A stretch of DNA of 64,000 bases from Burkholderia ubonensis. GTDB lineage: Bacteria; Pseudomonadota; Gammaproteobacteria; Burkholderiales; Burkholderiaceae. Both the position numbers and the translations under genes were made by a program. Below are positions 37,605-46,915 of this stretch, piece by piece (the first letter of the stretch is position 1; every line of letters starts with the position of its first letter). The notes under the pieces were generated by a model. The model was not told the origin of the DNA and ran no database searches. It worked only from the letters and a program-made list of their open reading frames with translations. Location: the NCBI RefSeq assembly GCF_001718695.1, contig NZ_CP013420.1:372001-436000 (forward strand). The letters run 5' to 3'.

Positions 37605-39371
37605 TTAATCGTTATAAATCAATTGCTTGTGATGCTGATTTCGAGATAAGAAATGCTTTTTCCCATCCTGCAATGCCGTGCGTTGTGCCACGCAGCATGA
37701 TTTTTTACGACACAAAAAAATTTTTTGCATCGTGAAATATCGGCGAGGGCGAAAAAAAAACCGGCGCGGGTGCGCCGGTTGCGTGCTGCGGGGCGGATGA
37801 CGGGCAGCCGACGAGGCCGCCCCCGCGCCGTTACGACGCCGAATTGCTGCGTCGCGGGCCGCCGCGCTGGCCGTCGCCGCGGCGGTTGCCGCCGTCGCGG
37901 CTGCCGCCCGGCTTGCCGCTCCAGCCGCCGTTGCCGCCGCCGTAACCGCCGCGGCCGCCGTTGCCGTGACCGCCGCCCGGCTTGCCGCCGAAACGACGGC
38001 CGCCGTTACTGCCGCCCGGACGGCCGCGGCCGCCGTTGCCGCGATCGTATCGTTGCGCGGCGGCGCCTTGCGCGGCTCGAAGCCTTCGATCACGTTGACC
38101 GGCAGCGGCGAGCGCACGAAACGCTCGATGCGCTTCAGCGCGCCTTGCTCGGCATGATGCACGAGGCTGACCGCGATGCCCGAGCGGCCCGCGCGGCCGG
38201 TACGGCCGATACGGTGCACGTAGTCTTCCGCGAACTTCGGCAGGTCGTAGTTGAACACGTGCGTGATGCCCGGGATGTCGATGCCGCGCGCCGCGACGTC
38301 GGTCGCGACGAGCACGCGCACGCGGCGCTCGCGCAGCGCGCGGATCGTGCGGTTGCGGGCGCCCTGCGGCAGGTCGCCGTGCAGCGCGGCCGATTCGAAG
38401 CCTGCGTCCGCGAGGCGGCCGGCGAGCTGGTCGGCGTCGATCTTGGTCGCCGTGAAGATGATCGCCTGGTCGAGCGCGTTGTCGCGCAGCAGATGATCGA
38501 GCAGGCGATCCTTGTGATCGCGGTCGTCGACGTAGTGCACGGTCTGCGCGATGTTCGCGCGCGACTCGAGGCGTTGCTGGATCTCGATGCGCTCCGGGTC
38601 CTTCAGCAGGCGGCTCGTCAGCGAACCGATCTTGCCGTCGAGCGTGGCCGAGAACAGCATCGTCTGGCGCGATTCCGGCGTCGCGTCGACGATCGTCTCG
38701 ATGTCCTCGATGAAGCCCATGTCGAGCATGCGGTCGGCTTCGTCGAGCACGAGCATCTTCAGCTCGGACAGGTCGATGCGGCCGCGCTCGAGGTGGTCGA
38801 GCAGGCGGCCCGGGGTCGCGACGAGGATTTCCGGGTTCTTCGCGAGCAGCATCAGCTGCTGACCGTATGCGACGCCGCCGAGGATGCTGACCGTGCGCAG
38901 GCGTTTCAGGTGCTTACCGTAGGTCGAGGCGGCGGTCGTCACCTGCATCGCGAGTTCGCGGGTCGGCGTCAGCACGAGCAGGCCCGGGCGCGCGACCGGC
39001 TGCGGACGGCGGGCGCGGCGGTCCCCGTTGTTCGGCTCGCGCGGCGCGCGCGGCTGCTGCGCCTGCGCCTTCTGGAGCTGCGCGAAGCGCTCGATCGCGG
39101 GCAGCATGAACGCGGCGGTCTTGCCCGAACCGGTCGGGCTCGACACCAGCAGGTCGCGGCCGGCGATGCCGGCCGGGATCGCACGCTGCTGGACCGGCGT
39201 CGGCTTCACGTAGCCGGCGGCCTGCAGCGCGGAGACGATCTCCGGCGACAGCCCGAGCGACGCGAACGTGGGCTCGTCGGCGGCCGGCGCTGCGGGCTGC
39301 GCGGCGTCGTCGAGACCGAGCGCCTTGTCGGCGGTCGCGTTGAGGGGGCTGGTGGAAATGCTCGAAGTCAT
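37605..39371 (-). CDS. rhlE: ATP-dependent RNA helicase RhlE, C-terminal tail frameshifted as read
   Basis: DEAD-box helicase that unwinds RNA duplexes in ribosome assembly and decay. The helicase core is intact: Q motif [27 protein letters not shown], Walker [20 protein letters not shown] in [27 protein letters not shown] and [11 protein letters not shown]. After residue 441 (APPRND) the reading frame changes to an Ala-rich run through a terminator down to 37605. Moving one base back gives a normal RGG tail (NGGRGRPGG... to PRRSNSAS) with a stop at 37831. One base appears to be missing near 38047-38052. Start at 39371 (MTSSISTSP). Confidence 0.88.
   Translation of the reverse strand: MTSSISTSPLNATADKALGLDDAAQPAAPAADEPTFASLGLSPEIVSALQAAGYVKPTPVQQRAIPAGIAGRDLLVSSPTGSGKTAAFMLPAIERFAQLQKAQAQQPRAPREPNNGDRRARRPQPVARPGLLVLTPTRELAMQVTTAASTYGKHLKRLRTVSILGGVAYGQQLMLLAKNPEILVATPGRLLDHLERGRIDLSELKMLVLDEADRMLDMGFIEDIETIVDATPESRQTMLFSATLDGKIGSLTSRLLKDPERIEIQQRLESRANIAQTVHYVDDRDHKDRLLDHLLRDNALDQAIIFTATKIDADQLAGRLADAGFESAALHGDLPQGARNRTIRALRERRVRVLVATDVAARGIDIPGITHVFNYDLPKFAEDYVHRIGRTGRAGRSGIAVSLVHHAEQGALKRIERFVRSPLPVNVIEGFEPRKAPPRNDTIAATAAAAVRAAVTAAVVSAASRAAVTATAAAAVTAAATAAGAASRAAAATAATAAATASAAARDAAIRRRNGAGAASSAARHPPRSTQPAHPRRFFFRPRRYFTMQKIFLCRKKSCCVAQRTALQDGKKHFLSRNQHHKQLIYND
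37752..37780 (-). terminator. Rho-independent terminator of rhlE
   Basis: Minus strand: AACCGGCGC, ACCC, GCGCCGGTT, then a long T run. It lies about 50 bases after the stop of the expected (frame-corrected) rhlE and inside the as-read extension, which supports the frameshift reading. Confidence 0.9.
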
Positions 39372-39717
39372 AACAATCCTTGAAACACAGTGGGTGAAAC
39401 GTCGGCGCCAATCGCGCATGCCCAAGTTGTCGGATTCAACGAGCAAATCGGAAAACGGGTGCAATCCGCCGGTCACGAGGCGGATGAGGCTAGAAGCTGT
39501 TTTGGGTGCGGCGTGCTGAGACGCGTTGCCGCCAGCCTGATAATTGACGGCCGCTAGAGCCGAAGCAGGAAGGGGACAGGTTCTAAACCGGATTGGAGCT
39601 TAACGCTACGAGGCGTCCGGCCGGTTCGGCCAGTGGGCCGAGCGCGGAAGTGACGCAGCCGGCATTATAGAGATATTTGCTGCGCTGCGCCACTGCCGAT
39701 TTGACCGCGAGCCGCGA
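39372..39717 (-). other. Long leader region between acyl-CoA-binding protein gene and rhlE
   Basis: 346 bases without a gene. A perfect TATAAT on the minus strand (39664-39669) is the likely rhlE -10, giving a 5' leader near 285 bases. The leader is less GC-rich than coding DNA. No known riboswitch was recognised. Confidence 0.5.
39664..39669 (-). promoter_or_regulatory. Likely -10 of the rhlE promoter
   Basis: TATAAT on the minus strand, about 295 bases before the rhlE start; no good -35 at 16-18 bases (TGGCGC). Confidence 0.45.
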
Positions 39718-39987
39718 TCAGGACGCGGTGCCGTTCTTCAGCGACTCGACGAGCTCGACGTATTGCTGCTTCGCGGCATCCTGCGACGTGCCCTTCAGCG
39801 CGCCCCACGCGTCGTACTTGTACTTGCCGACGATGTCGGTGAAGCCCGGCTTGTCGCCGTGCACGTCACCGTCGGTGGCCTGCTTGAAGAGCGCGTAGAG
39901 GCGCAGCAGCGTGAGGTTGCCCGGGCGCTCGGACAGTTGCTTCACGTCTTCCTGGGCCTGGTTGAACTGGGCGGTGATGTCGCTCAT
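39718..39987 (-). CDS. Acyl-CoA-binding protein
   Basis: 89 residues, a single ACBP four-helix domain: FNQAQEDVKQLSERPGNLTLLRLYALFKQAT with the acyl-CoA-binding YALFKQA, then KYDAWGALKGTSQDAAKQQYVELV with the KWDAW-type motif. Binds long-chain acyl-CoA in the cytosol. ACBPs are common in eukaryotes and some proteobacteria. Start at 39987 (MSDITAQF) follows a GGGAGACACC site. It is divergent from tsaB. Confidence 0.93.
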   Translation of the reverse strand: MSDITAQFNQAQEDVKQLSERPGNLTLLRLYALFKQATDGDVHGDKPGFTDIVGKYKYDAWGALKGTSQDAAKQQYVELVESLKNGTAS

Positions 39988-40143
39988 CGGGTGTCTCCCT
40001 GGAGGTTTCAAGTCGGGCGATCTTAACAAGCGCGCCGCCGCGGCGGGTCGAGCGATCCTTCCAAACCGCCCGCGGCGCGCCGCGAGCGCCGCGATCATCG
40101 CCGAACGCCCGTGGGAGCGGGGCGCCGCATTACAATGTCGGCC

Positions 40144-40902
40144 ATGACGCAAACAGTGCTCCTCGCCATCGATACGTCGACCGAATACTGCTCGGTCGCG
40201 CTGCTGCGCTCGGCCACGGCCGAATCCGCCGCTTCCTCCCTGCAAAGCTGGGTCCGCCACGAACTGACGGGCGCCGTGTCGAGCACGCGCGTGCTGCCGG
40301 CCGTCCAGGAACTCTTCGCCGAATCCGGGCTGACGCTCGCCGACTGCGATGCAATCGCGTTCGGCGCGGGCCCCGGCTCGTTCACGGGCCTGCGCACCGC
40401 GACCGGGATCGCGCAGGGCCTCGCGTTCGGGCGCGGGCTGCCGGTCGTGCCGGTCGGCACGCTGCTCGCGTGCGCCGAGCATGCGCGGCTGCGCGCGCCC
40501 GGCACCGCGCGCGTGCTGGCCGCGCTCGACGCGCGGATGGACGAGGTCTACTGGGCCGAGTTCGCGTGGGACGACGGCGCCGGCGACTGGCGCACGCTGC
40601 ATCCGGCCGCGCTCGACGCGGCCGCCGCGGTCGGCGTGCCCGACGCGCCGTTCACGCTCGCGGGCAACGCGGCCGCCGCGTTCGGCGCGCAGCTGCCGGC
40701 CGTCGCGCGGGCAGCCGTGATCGACGGCGACGCAATGCCGCATGCGCTGGCGGTCGCGCACGCGGCGTTGCGCGCGTTCCGGGCCGGGCGCACGGTGCCG
40801 GCCGACCAGGCCGCGCCCGAGTACGTGCGCGACAAGGTCGCGCAGACCACCGCCGAACGGCTGGCGGCGCGCGCGGCTCAACCGGGCGGAGCGCGGGAAT
40901 GA
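40144..40902 (+). CDS. tsaB: tRNA threonylcarbamoyladenosine biosynthesis protein TsaB
   Basis: Partner of TsaD in forming t6A37 of ANN-decoding tRNAs. 252 residues of the ASKHA fold: LLAIDTSTEYCSVAL (phosphate loop), FGAGPGSFTGLRTATGIAQGLAFG, the hallmark TsaB segment, and the LDARMDEVYWAEF strand. ATG at 40144 is used; an ATG three codons earlier (40135) is possible. Its stop overlaps the rimI start by 4 bases. Confidence 0.95.
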   Translation: MTQTVLLAIDTSTEYCSVALLRSATAESAASSLQSWVRHELTGAVSSTRVLPAVQELFAESGLTLADCDAIAFGAGPGSFTGLRTATGIAQGLAFGRGLPVVPVGTLLACAEHARLRAPGTARVLAALDARMDEVYWAEFAWDDGAGDWRTLHPAALDAAAAVGVPDAPFTLAGNAAAAFGAQLPAVARAAVIDGDAMPHALAVAHAALRAFRAGRTVPADQAAPEYVRDKVAQTTAERLAARAAQPGGARE

Positions 40903-41396
40903 CGGGTGTGCTGCTGAGCGACCGGTATCTGTCGCCGATGACGGACGCCGATCTCGACGAAGTCGTCGCGATCGAGCATGCCGCCTACGAATTCCCGTGG
41001 AGCCGCGGCAACTTCGAGGATTCGCTGCGCAACGGCTATTTCGGCGTGTGCCTGCGTCACGTGACGGGGACGCTCGTCGGCTATTGCGTGCTGATGCCCG
41101 TGATCGACGAGATGCACCTGCTGAACCTGTGCGTCGCGCCGGCCGCGCAATGCACGGGAGCAGGCCTCGCGCTGCTGCGCGAGGCGGTGCGCATCGCGCA
41201 GGCGGAGCGGCTCGACGGCATGCTGCTCGAAGTGCGGCCGTCCAATCCGCGCGCGATCCATCTGTACGAGCGCTTCGGTTTCGCGACGATCGGGCGGCGC
41301 AAGAACTACTATCCGGCGCGGCATCGCGGCCGGGAGGACGCGATCGTGATGCGTCTGACGCTGAACAAGGACGGAGGCGCGCATGGCGTGGGCTGA
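40899..41396 (+). CDS. rimI: Ribosomal protein S18 alanine N-acetyltransferase RimI
   Basis: 165-residue GNAT enzyme that acetylates the N-terminal Ala of ribosomal protein S18. EFPWSRGNFEDSLRNGY is the family-specific N-terminal segment; LLNLCVAPAAQCTGAGLALL is the acetyl-CoA site, and RPSNPRAIHLYERFGF motif B. The usual QGxG/A loop reads QCTGAG. Start is set by the ATGA overlap with tsaB; its end overlaps the next gene by 14 bases. Confidence 0.93.
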   Translation: MTGVLLSDRYLSPMTDADLDEVVAIEHAAYEFPWSRGNFEDSLRNGYFGVCLRHVTGTLVGYCVLMPVIDEMHLLNLCVAPAAQCTGAGLALLREAVRIAQAERLDGMLLEVRPSNPRAIHLYERFGFATIGRRKNYYPARHRGREDAIVMRLTLNKDGGAHGVG

Positions 41397-42456
41397 AGCG
41401 GCACTCGAGGAAATGGGGCTGGCGCAGATCTGGGTGCGGCGCGGGCAGGGGAGGCAGGGCAGTGCGGCGGGTGATGCGGTGGCGGGCGCGTTGGATGATG
41501 CGGTGGCTGCAACGACCGCAACGACCGCGACCGCCGTGCCGGCCGACGTCGCTCAGGCCGCGGCTTCGCCAGCGCAACGCGCGACGCGATCGGCACAGCC
41601 GGCCAAGGCCGCGCAGCCCGTGCAAGCGCGTGAGGATGCGACGCGCGTCGGCGCAGCCATGCCGAGTGCCGAAGCGGACCGTGCCCCCCACGCCGCCGCC
41701 GCGGCCGACCAAGCATCGATGCCCGCTACATCGCCCGCTTCCGCGAGCGACATGCCGCTCGCCGCCGAGGACGATTTCGCCTGGTTCGACGCGACGCCGC
41801 CCGGCGATCCGCTGCCGCCGGCCGAGATGCGCGCCGACGTCGCGCCGGTCGCGACGCTCGACTGGGACGCGCTCGCCGCGCGCGTGGCCGACTGCACGCG
41901 TTGCCGGCTCTGCGAGAAGCGCACCAACACCGTGTTCGGCGTCGGCGACCGCGAGGCGGACTGGATGCTGGTCGGCGAAGCGCCGGGCGAAAACGAGGAC
42001 AAGCAGGGCGAGCCGTTCGTCGGCCAGGCGGGCAAGCTGCTCGACAACATGCTGCAGTCGTTGTCGCTCGAGCGCGGCGCCAACGTGTACATCGCCAACG
42101 TGATCAAGTGCCGCCCGCCGGGCAACCGCAACCCGGAGCCGGACGAGGTCGCGCGCTGCGAGCCGTATCTGCAGCGCCAGGTCGCGCTCGTGAAGCCGAA
42201 GCTGATCGTGGCGCTCGGGCGCTTCGCCGCGCAGACGCTGCTGAAGACCGACGCGAGCATCGCGTCGCTGCGCGGCCGCGTGCACACCTACGAAGGCGTG
42301 CCGGTGATCGTCACCTACCACCCGGCCTATCTGCTGCGCAGCCTGCAGGACAAGTCGAAGGCCTGGGCAGACCTGTGCCTTGCGCGCGATACCTTCCGTG
42401 GGGCGGCCATCCGTGGGGCGGCCGTCCCCGGGACAGGCGAGCGGTCCGCACAATGA
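41383..42456 (+). CDS. Uracil-DNA glycosylase, family 4/5 type with iron-sulfur cluster
   Basis: 357 residues. Residues 1-155 are mainly a low-complexity Ala/Thr/Pro-rich region with no recognised domain; the catalytic part starts with CTRCRLC (Cys171, 174, 177), followed by GEAPGENEDKQGEPFVGQAGKLLDNML (uracil-binding motif), NVIKCRPPGNRNPEPDE with a further cluster Cys, and TYHPAYLLR (motif with the His). It removes uracil from DNA. The C-terminus carries a 15-base in-frame duplication (RGAAIRGAAV). Start overlaps rimI; its end overlaps the next gene by 4. Confidence 0.88.
   Translation: MAWAEAALEEMGLAQIWVRRGQGRQGSAAGDAVAGALDDAVAATTATTATAVPADVAQAAASPAQRATRSAQPAKAAQPVQAREDATRVGAAMPSAEADRAPHAAAAADQASMPATSPASASDMPLAAEDDFAWFDATPPGDPLPPAEMRADVAPVATLDWDALAARVADCTRCRLCEKRTNTVFGVGDREADWMLVGEAPGENEDKQGEPFVGQAGKLLDNMLQSLSLERGANVYIANVIKCRPPGNRNPEPDEVARCEPYLQRQVALVKPKLIVALGRFAAQTLLKTDASIASLRGRVHTYEGVPVIVTYHPAYLLRSLQDKSKAWADLCLARDTFRGAAIRGAAVPGTGERSAQ
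42396..42425 (+). repeat. In-frame 15-base tandem duplication
   Basis: CCGTGGGGCGGCCAT at 42396-42410, then CCGTGGGGCGGCCGT at 42411-42425 (14 of 15 identical). It adds five residues near the C-terminus of the uracil-DNA glycosylase. Confidence 0.85.
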
Positions 42457-43421
42457 CAGCCGGCGCGGCGTCTTCGTTCGTCGAAACGCTGCACGACGCC
42501 GCGGTACGCGATCTGGCATGGCTGCTGGCGAGCCCGAGCCTGCTTGCAGCGGCGCCCGGCGCGCCGCTGGCGCAGCCGTGGTCCGATGCCGCCGAGCGGG
42601 CGGCCGCGCAAGCGTGGCTGGTCGCGCTCGACGCCGCGCCCGAGGCGCTGCACCGCGCGCTCGAAGGGCTGCGGCCGGTGCGTCTCGGCCGCTATGCCGA
42701 GTGCCTGCTCGAATTCTTCCTCACGCACGGGCCCGCGCTGCGGCTCGTCGCGGCCAACCTCGCGCTGCGCATCAACGGCCGGACGCTCGGCGAGGTGGAC
42801 TTCCTCGTCGATACGCCCGGCGGTCGGCGCCTGCATTGGGAACTGGCCGTGAAGTGCTATCTGTGCGCACCCGTGTGCGACGGCGACGCGGCGTCGCTTG
42901 CCGACTTCGTCGGGCCGAATCTGGTCGACCGTTTCGATCGCAAGCGCGCCCGCCTGATCGATCACCAGCTGCGCCTGAGCGGGCGCGACGGATTCGCGCT
43001 GCTCGGCTACGGCGCGCCGTCCGACGCGCAGGTGTTCATCAAGGGATGGCTGTTCTATCCGCACGGCGCGCCGCTGCCCCGGCTCGACGGGGAAATCGCG
43101 CCGGATCATCCGCGCGGCTTCTGGCTGACCCACGCGCAGTGGGCCGCATGGGCGGCCGCGCAGCCGGCCGACGCCGGATGGGCGGTGCTGCCGCGGCTCG
43201 CTTGGCTCGCGCCGCGCCGCATCGCGGCGGGTGCCGGCGCGCCCGAGCCGCTGGCGGCCGCGCATGCGGTGCCGGCAGTGCTGTCGGCGCACCATGCGCC
43301 GGCGCTGATCGGCGTCTACGGGCCGGCCGCCGACGGCGCGTGGCGCGAGGCCGCGCGCGGCTTCGTCGTGCCGGACGACTGGCCGGAGCGGGCGCGGGCG
43401 TTCGCGGCGAATGCGGACTGA
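42453..43421 (+). CDS. DUF1853-like protein, probable nuclease-fold
   Basis: 322 residues, no signal peptide or membrane helix. It resembles the DUF1853 family: RDLAWLLASPSLL, RLGRYAECLLEFFL and LRINGRTLGEVDFLVDTPGGRRLHWELAVKCYL. The last segment looks like a restriction-endonuclease-fold core (E-VDFL- and WE-A-KCY), which makes a DNA- or RNA-directed role conceivable; this is inference. Start is fixed by the 4-base overlap with the uracil-DNA glycosylase gene. Confidence 0.75.
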   Translation: MTAGAASSFVETLHDAAVRDLAWLLASPSLLAAAPGAPLAQPWSDAAERAAAQAWLVALDAAPEALHRALEGLRPVRLGRYAECLLEFFLTHGPALRLVAANLALRINGRTLGEVDFLVDTPGGRRLHWELAVKCYLCAPVCDGDAASLADFVGPNLVDRFDRKRARLIDHQLRLSGRDGFALLGYGAPSDAQVFIKGWLFYPHGAPLPRLDGEIAPDHPRGFWLTHAQWAAWAAAQPADAGWAVLPRLAWLAPRRIAAGAGAPEPLAAAHAVPAVLSAHHAPALIGVYGPAADGAWREAARGFVVPDDWPERARAFAANAD

Positions 43422-43439
43422 CGCGGCGTCAGCCGCCGC

Positions 43440-44249
43440 TCACCACCAGCGGTGGAAGTGATGCACGGGGCCGACGCCGTGGCCCACGTCGAGGCGGTCG
43501 CTGGCGGCGATCGCGCCGGTGAGGTAGGCCTTCGCGTCACGCACGGCGCTTTCCAGATCGGGATGCCGCGGCAGCAACGCGGCAATTGCGGACGACAGCG
43601 TGCAGCCGGTGCCGTGCGTATTGCTCGCACGCACGCGCGGGCCGTCGAAGCGCACGGTGCGGGCCGCGTCGACGAGCCAGTCGGGGCTCGCATTGGCGTC
43701 CGGCAGGTGGCCGCCCTTCATCAGCACCGCGTGCGCGCCCGCCGCAACGAGCGCCTGGCCCTGCCGGACCATGTCGTCTTCGGTCGTCGCCGGCGCGTCG
43801 CCGAGCAGCGCGGCCGCCTCGGGCAGGTTCGGCGTGACGACGGTGGCGAGCGGCAGCAGTTCGCCGCGCAGCGCGTCGACCGCATCCGGCGCGAGCAGCG
43901 CGTGCGAACTCTTCGAGATCATCACCGTGTCGAGCACGATGTAGCGGGGCGCATAGCGGCGCAGCGCGCCGGCGACCGCGCGCACGATCGCCGCGTTCGC
44001 CAGCATGCCGATCTTCACCGCGTCGATGCGGATGTCGCCGAACACCGCGTCGAGCTGGGCGGTCACGAACGCGGCGTCGGGCGCGTGCACGCCGGTCACG
44101 CCGCGCGTGTTCTGCGCGGTCAGTGCGGTGATCACGCTCGCGCCGTACGCGCCGAGCGCGGAGAAGGTCTTCAGGTCGGCCTGGATGCCTGCGCCGCCGC
44201 CGGAATCGGAGCCGGCGATCGTCAGCACGTTGGGGATCGGATGCGTCAT
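43440..44249 (-). CDS. thiD: Hydroxymethylpyrimidine/phosphomethylpyrimidine kinase
   Basis: Phosphorylates HMP and HMP-phosphate in thiamine synthesis. 269 residues of the ribokinase fold, starting [22 protein letters not shown], then [11 protein letters not shown] and the anion-hole [12 protein letters not shown] carrying the Cys. No TPP riboswitch (CTGAGA or the usual thi-box) is visible upstream. A perfect hairpin ends 9 bases before its ATG. It follows lplT on the same strand. Confidence 0.95.
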   Translation of the reverse strand: MTHPIPNVLTIAGSDSGGGAGIQADLKTFSALGAYGASVITALTAQNTRGVTGVHAPDAAFVTAQLDAVFGDIRIDAVKIGMLANAAIVRAVAGALRRYAPRYIVLDTVMISKSSHALLAPDAVDALRGELLPLATVVTPNLPEAAALLGDAPATTEDDMVRQGQALVAAGAHAVLMKGGHLPDANASPDWLVDAARTVRFDGPRVRASNTHGTGCTLSSAIAALLPRHPDLESAVRDAKAYLTGAIAASDRLDVGHGVGPVHHFHRWW

Positions 44250-44258
44250 GATGGCAAG

Positions 44259-44280
44259 GCGCCGGTTCGGGAACCGGCGC
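44259..44280 (-). terminator. Hairpin between lplT and thiD
   Basis: Perfect 10-bp inverted repeat GCGCCGGTTC-GG-GAACCGGCGC, 27 bases after the lplT stop and 9 bases before the thiD start. No T tract follows, so it may affect thiD translation rather than stop lplT transcription. Confidence 0.4.
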
Positions 44281-44307
44281 GGGCAAGCGGGAACGGGAAG
44301 GGGCGCG

Positions 44308-45615
44308 TCAGTGCTTCGCCTCGCCGATCAGCGCGACCGAATCGAACTGGCGCTGGTTCGCCTGGTGGCGGCGCATCACGAGCCACATCGTCAGGCAGAC
44401 GAACGTGCCGAACAGCACGATGACGACGCCGACCGGCACATCGAGCCACACGAGCACCGCGTACAGGCACAGCATCACGAGCACCGACAGGTTCTCGTTG
44501 AAGTTCTGCACCGCGATCGAGTGGCCGGCCGACAGCAGCACGTGGCCGCGGTGCTGCAGGAGCGCGTTCATCGGCACGACGAAGTAGCCGGACAGCGCGC
44601 CGACGCACATCAGGAAGAGGTACGCGATGATCAGATAGACCGGCAGCCGGAAGTGGCCGAGATGGACGATCCAGGTCGACGGGATCAGGTCGCGCGTGTA
44701 GAACGCCATCAGCATCACTGCGATGCCCATGATGATGCCGACGGGCAGCACGGTCAGCGATTTCTTCAGCGGGATCCGGCTGGCCGCGGCGATCGCGCCG
44801 GCCGCGACGCCGACCGCGACGACCGCCTGCAGCAGCGCGCCTTCGGACAGCGACATGCCGAGCGACACCTCGGCCCACTTCAGCACGATGAACTGCAGCG
44901 TTGCGCCCGCGCCCCAGAACAGCGTCGTGACCGCCAATGAGATCTGGCCGAGCTTGTCGCGCCAGAGCACCATGAAACAGTCCGCGAAATCGGTGACGAG
45001 TTTGACTGGGCCGTGTTCCTGTCGCGGGTACCGCGCGCCGGTATCGGGGATGCGCAAGTTGAACAGCGCGGCGACGATGTAGATCGCCATGATGACGGCC
45101 ATCGCCGATTCGGCGGGCGTGTTGATCCACGGAGGTGTGTGCGCGATCACGTGCGACGCGATGTGCGGACTGATCAGCGCGCCGCCGAGCACGGTGCCGA
45201 GGATGATCGAGCTGACGGTCGTGCCTTCGATCCAGCCGTTCGCCGCGACGAGCCGGTCGGCCGGCAGCAGCTCGGTAAGAATCCCGTACTTGGCGGGCGA
45301 GTAGGCTGCGGCGCCAAAGCCGACGATGCCATACGCGATCAGCGGATGGGCGCCGAACAGCATGATCAGGCAGCCGACGACCTTGATCGAGTTGGTGATG
45401 AACATCACGCGGCCCTTCGGGCGTGAATCCGCGAAGGCGCCGACAAACGCCGCGAGCACCACATAGGACAACACGAAGAACAGCTTGAGCAGCGGTGTCA
45501 TCCAGTTCGGGGCGTGGAGGTCTTTCAGCAGAGCGATGGCGGCGATGAGGAGCGCATTGTCGGCCAGCGACGAGAAAAACTGCGCGGCCATGATGGTGTA
45601 AAAACCTTTTTTCAT
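44308..45615 (-). CDS. lplT: Lysophospholipid transporter LplT (MFS)
   Basis: 435-residue, 12-helix permease of the major facilitator superfamily that flips lysophospholipids across the inner membrane for re-acylation. It begins [30 protein letters not shown], typical of LplT. In E. coli it is paired with the acyltransferase gene aas; no aas homologue is adjacent here. It is divergent from alr. Confidence 0.93.
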   Translation of the reverse strand: MKKGFYTIMAAQFFSSLADNALLIAAIALLKDLHAPNWMTPLLKLFFVLSYVVLAAFVGAFADSRPKGRVMFITNSIKVVGCLIMLFGAHPLIAYGIVGFGAAAYSPAKYGILTELLPADRLVAANGWIEGTTVSSIILGTVLGGALISPHIASHVIAHTPPWINTPAESAMAVIMAIYIVAALFNLRIPDTGARYPRQEHGPVKLVTDFADCFMVLWRDKLGQISLAVTTLFWGAGATLQFIVLKWAEVSLGMSLSEGALLQAVVAVGVAAGAIAAASRIPLKKSLTVLPVGIIMGIAVMLMAFYTRDLIPSTWIVHLGHFRLPVYLIIAYLFLMCVGALSGYFVVPMNALLQHRGHVLLSAGHSIAVQNFNENLSVLVMLCLYAVLVWLDVPVGVVIVLFGTFVCLTMWLVMRRHQANQRQFDSVALIGEAKH

Positions 45616-45833
45616 CTGATGCGATGCGTTCGTCGCTGCGGCCCGGCCGCGTAGGCCGCCAGGTATGCGATCGGCTTATTCCGTTCGAAATGGGTTGTGC
45701 GCACGGCTTTATAACACGAAAATACAGCGATTCGGACTAGCAAGATTCCCCGATCGTTCCGCAAGTTGTCGGCTTCGGCGCCCAAAAGGCGCGGTAAGCT
45801 GATGATTCGCAAGCGTCTTTACGTAAATTTCCC

Positions 45834-46904
45834 ATGCCGCGCCCGATCTCCGCCACCATCCATACCGCCGCTCTCGCCAACAATCTCTCCGTCGTCCGAC
45901 GCTACGCCGGCCAGTCCAAGGTCTGGGCGGTCGTCAAGGCCAACGCGTACGGGCACGGCCTCGCGCGTGCGTTTCCGGGCCTGCGCGGCACCGACGGCTT
46001 CGGGCTGCTCGACCTCGACGAGGCCGTCAAGCTGCGCGAACTCGGCTGGGCCGGCCCGATCCTGCTGCTCGAAGGATTCTTCCGTTCGACCGACATCGAC
46101 GTGATCGACCGCTACAGCCTGACCACGACCGTCCACAACGACGAGCAGATGCGGATGCTGGAAACCGCGCGGCTGTCGAAGCCCGTCAACGTCCAGCTGA
46201 AGATGAACAGCGGGATGAACCGGCTCGGCTACACGCCCGAGAAATATCGCGCCGCGTGGGAGCGCGCGCGCGCCTGCCACGGCATCGGCCAGATCACGTT
46301 GATGACCCATTTTTCGGACGCGGACAGCGAGCGCGGCGTCGCCGAGCAGCTGGCCGCGTTCGAGCGCGGCGCCGAGCACATCGCCGGCGCGCGCAGCCTC
46401 GCGAATTCGGCGGCGGTGCTCTGGCACCCGGCCACGCATTTCGACTGGGTGCGCCCGGGCATCATGCTGTACGGCGCGTCGCCGTCCGGGCGCTTCGCCG
46501 ACATCGCCGACACGGGGCTCAAGCCGACGATGACGCTCGCGTCCGAGCTGATCGCGGTGCAGACGATCGCGAAGGGACAGTCGATCGGCTATGGCTCGAC
46601 GTTCTCCGCGCAGGCGCAGATGCGCATCGGCGTCGTCGCGTGCGGCTATGCGGACGGCTATCCGCGCGTCGCGCCCGAGGGCACGCCGGTGATCGTCGAC
46701 GGCATCCGCACGCGGATCGTCGGCCGCGTGTCGATGGACATGATCACGGTCGACCTGACCCCGTGCCCGCAGGCCGGCGTCGGTTCGCGGGTCGAGCTGT
46801 GGGGCAACGAACTGCCGATCGACGACGTGGCGCGCCACTGCGGGACGATCGGCTATGAGCTGATGTGCGCGGTGGCGGCCCGCGTACCGGTGCGCGCGGA
46901 ATAA
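45834..46904 (+). CDS. alr: Alanine racemase
   Basis: Interconverts L- and D-alanine with PLP, supplying D-Ala for peptidoglycan. 356 residues (E. coli Alr 359). Lys35 in [10 protein letters not shown] is the PLP lysine; YGSTF contains the catalytic Tyr of the partner subunit. [10 protein letters not shown] and the C-terminal [10 protein letters not shown] are family segments. ATG at 45834. Followed 11 bases later by radA on the same strand. Confidence 0.96.
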   Translation: MPRPISATIHTAALANNLSVVRRYAGQSKVWAVVKANAYGHGLARAFPGLRGTDGFGLLDLDEAVKLRELGWAGPILLLEGFFRSTDIDVIDRYSLTTTVHNDEQMRMLETARLSKPVNVQLKMNSGMNRLGYTPEKYRAAWERARACHGIGQITLMTHFSDADSERGVAEQLAAFERGAEHIAGARSLANSAAVLWHPATHFDWVRPGIMLYGASPSGRFADIADTGLKPTMTLASELIAVQTIAKGQSIGYGSTFSAQAQMRIGVVACGYADGYPRVAPEGTPVIVDGIRTRIVGRVSMDMITVDLTPCPQAGVGSRVELWGNELPIDDVARHCGTIGYELMCAVAARVPVRAE

Positions 46905-46915
46905 GGGCGCAACGC

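Noticed and set aside
37605..38046. Programmed ribosomal frameshift to explain the rhlE tail
   Set aside because: The site CGATACGATCGC has no slippery heptamer, so a simple indel is more likely.
43440..44320. A TPP riboswitch before thiD
   Set aside because: No CTGAGA or thi-box sequence was found; only the hairpin is present.
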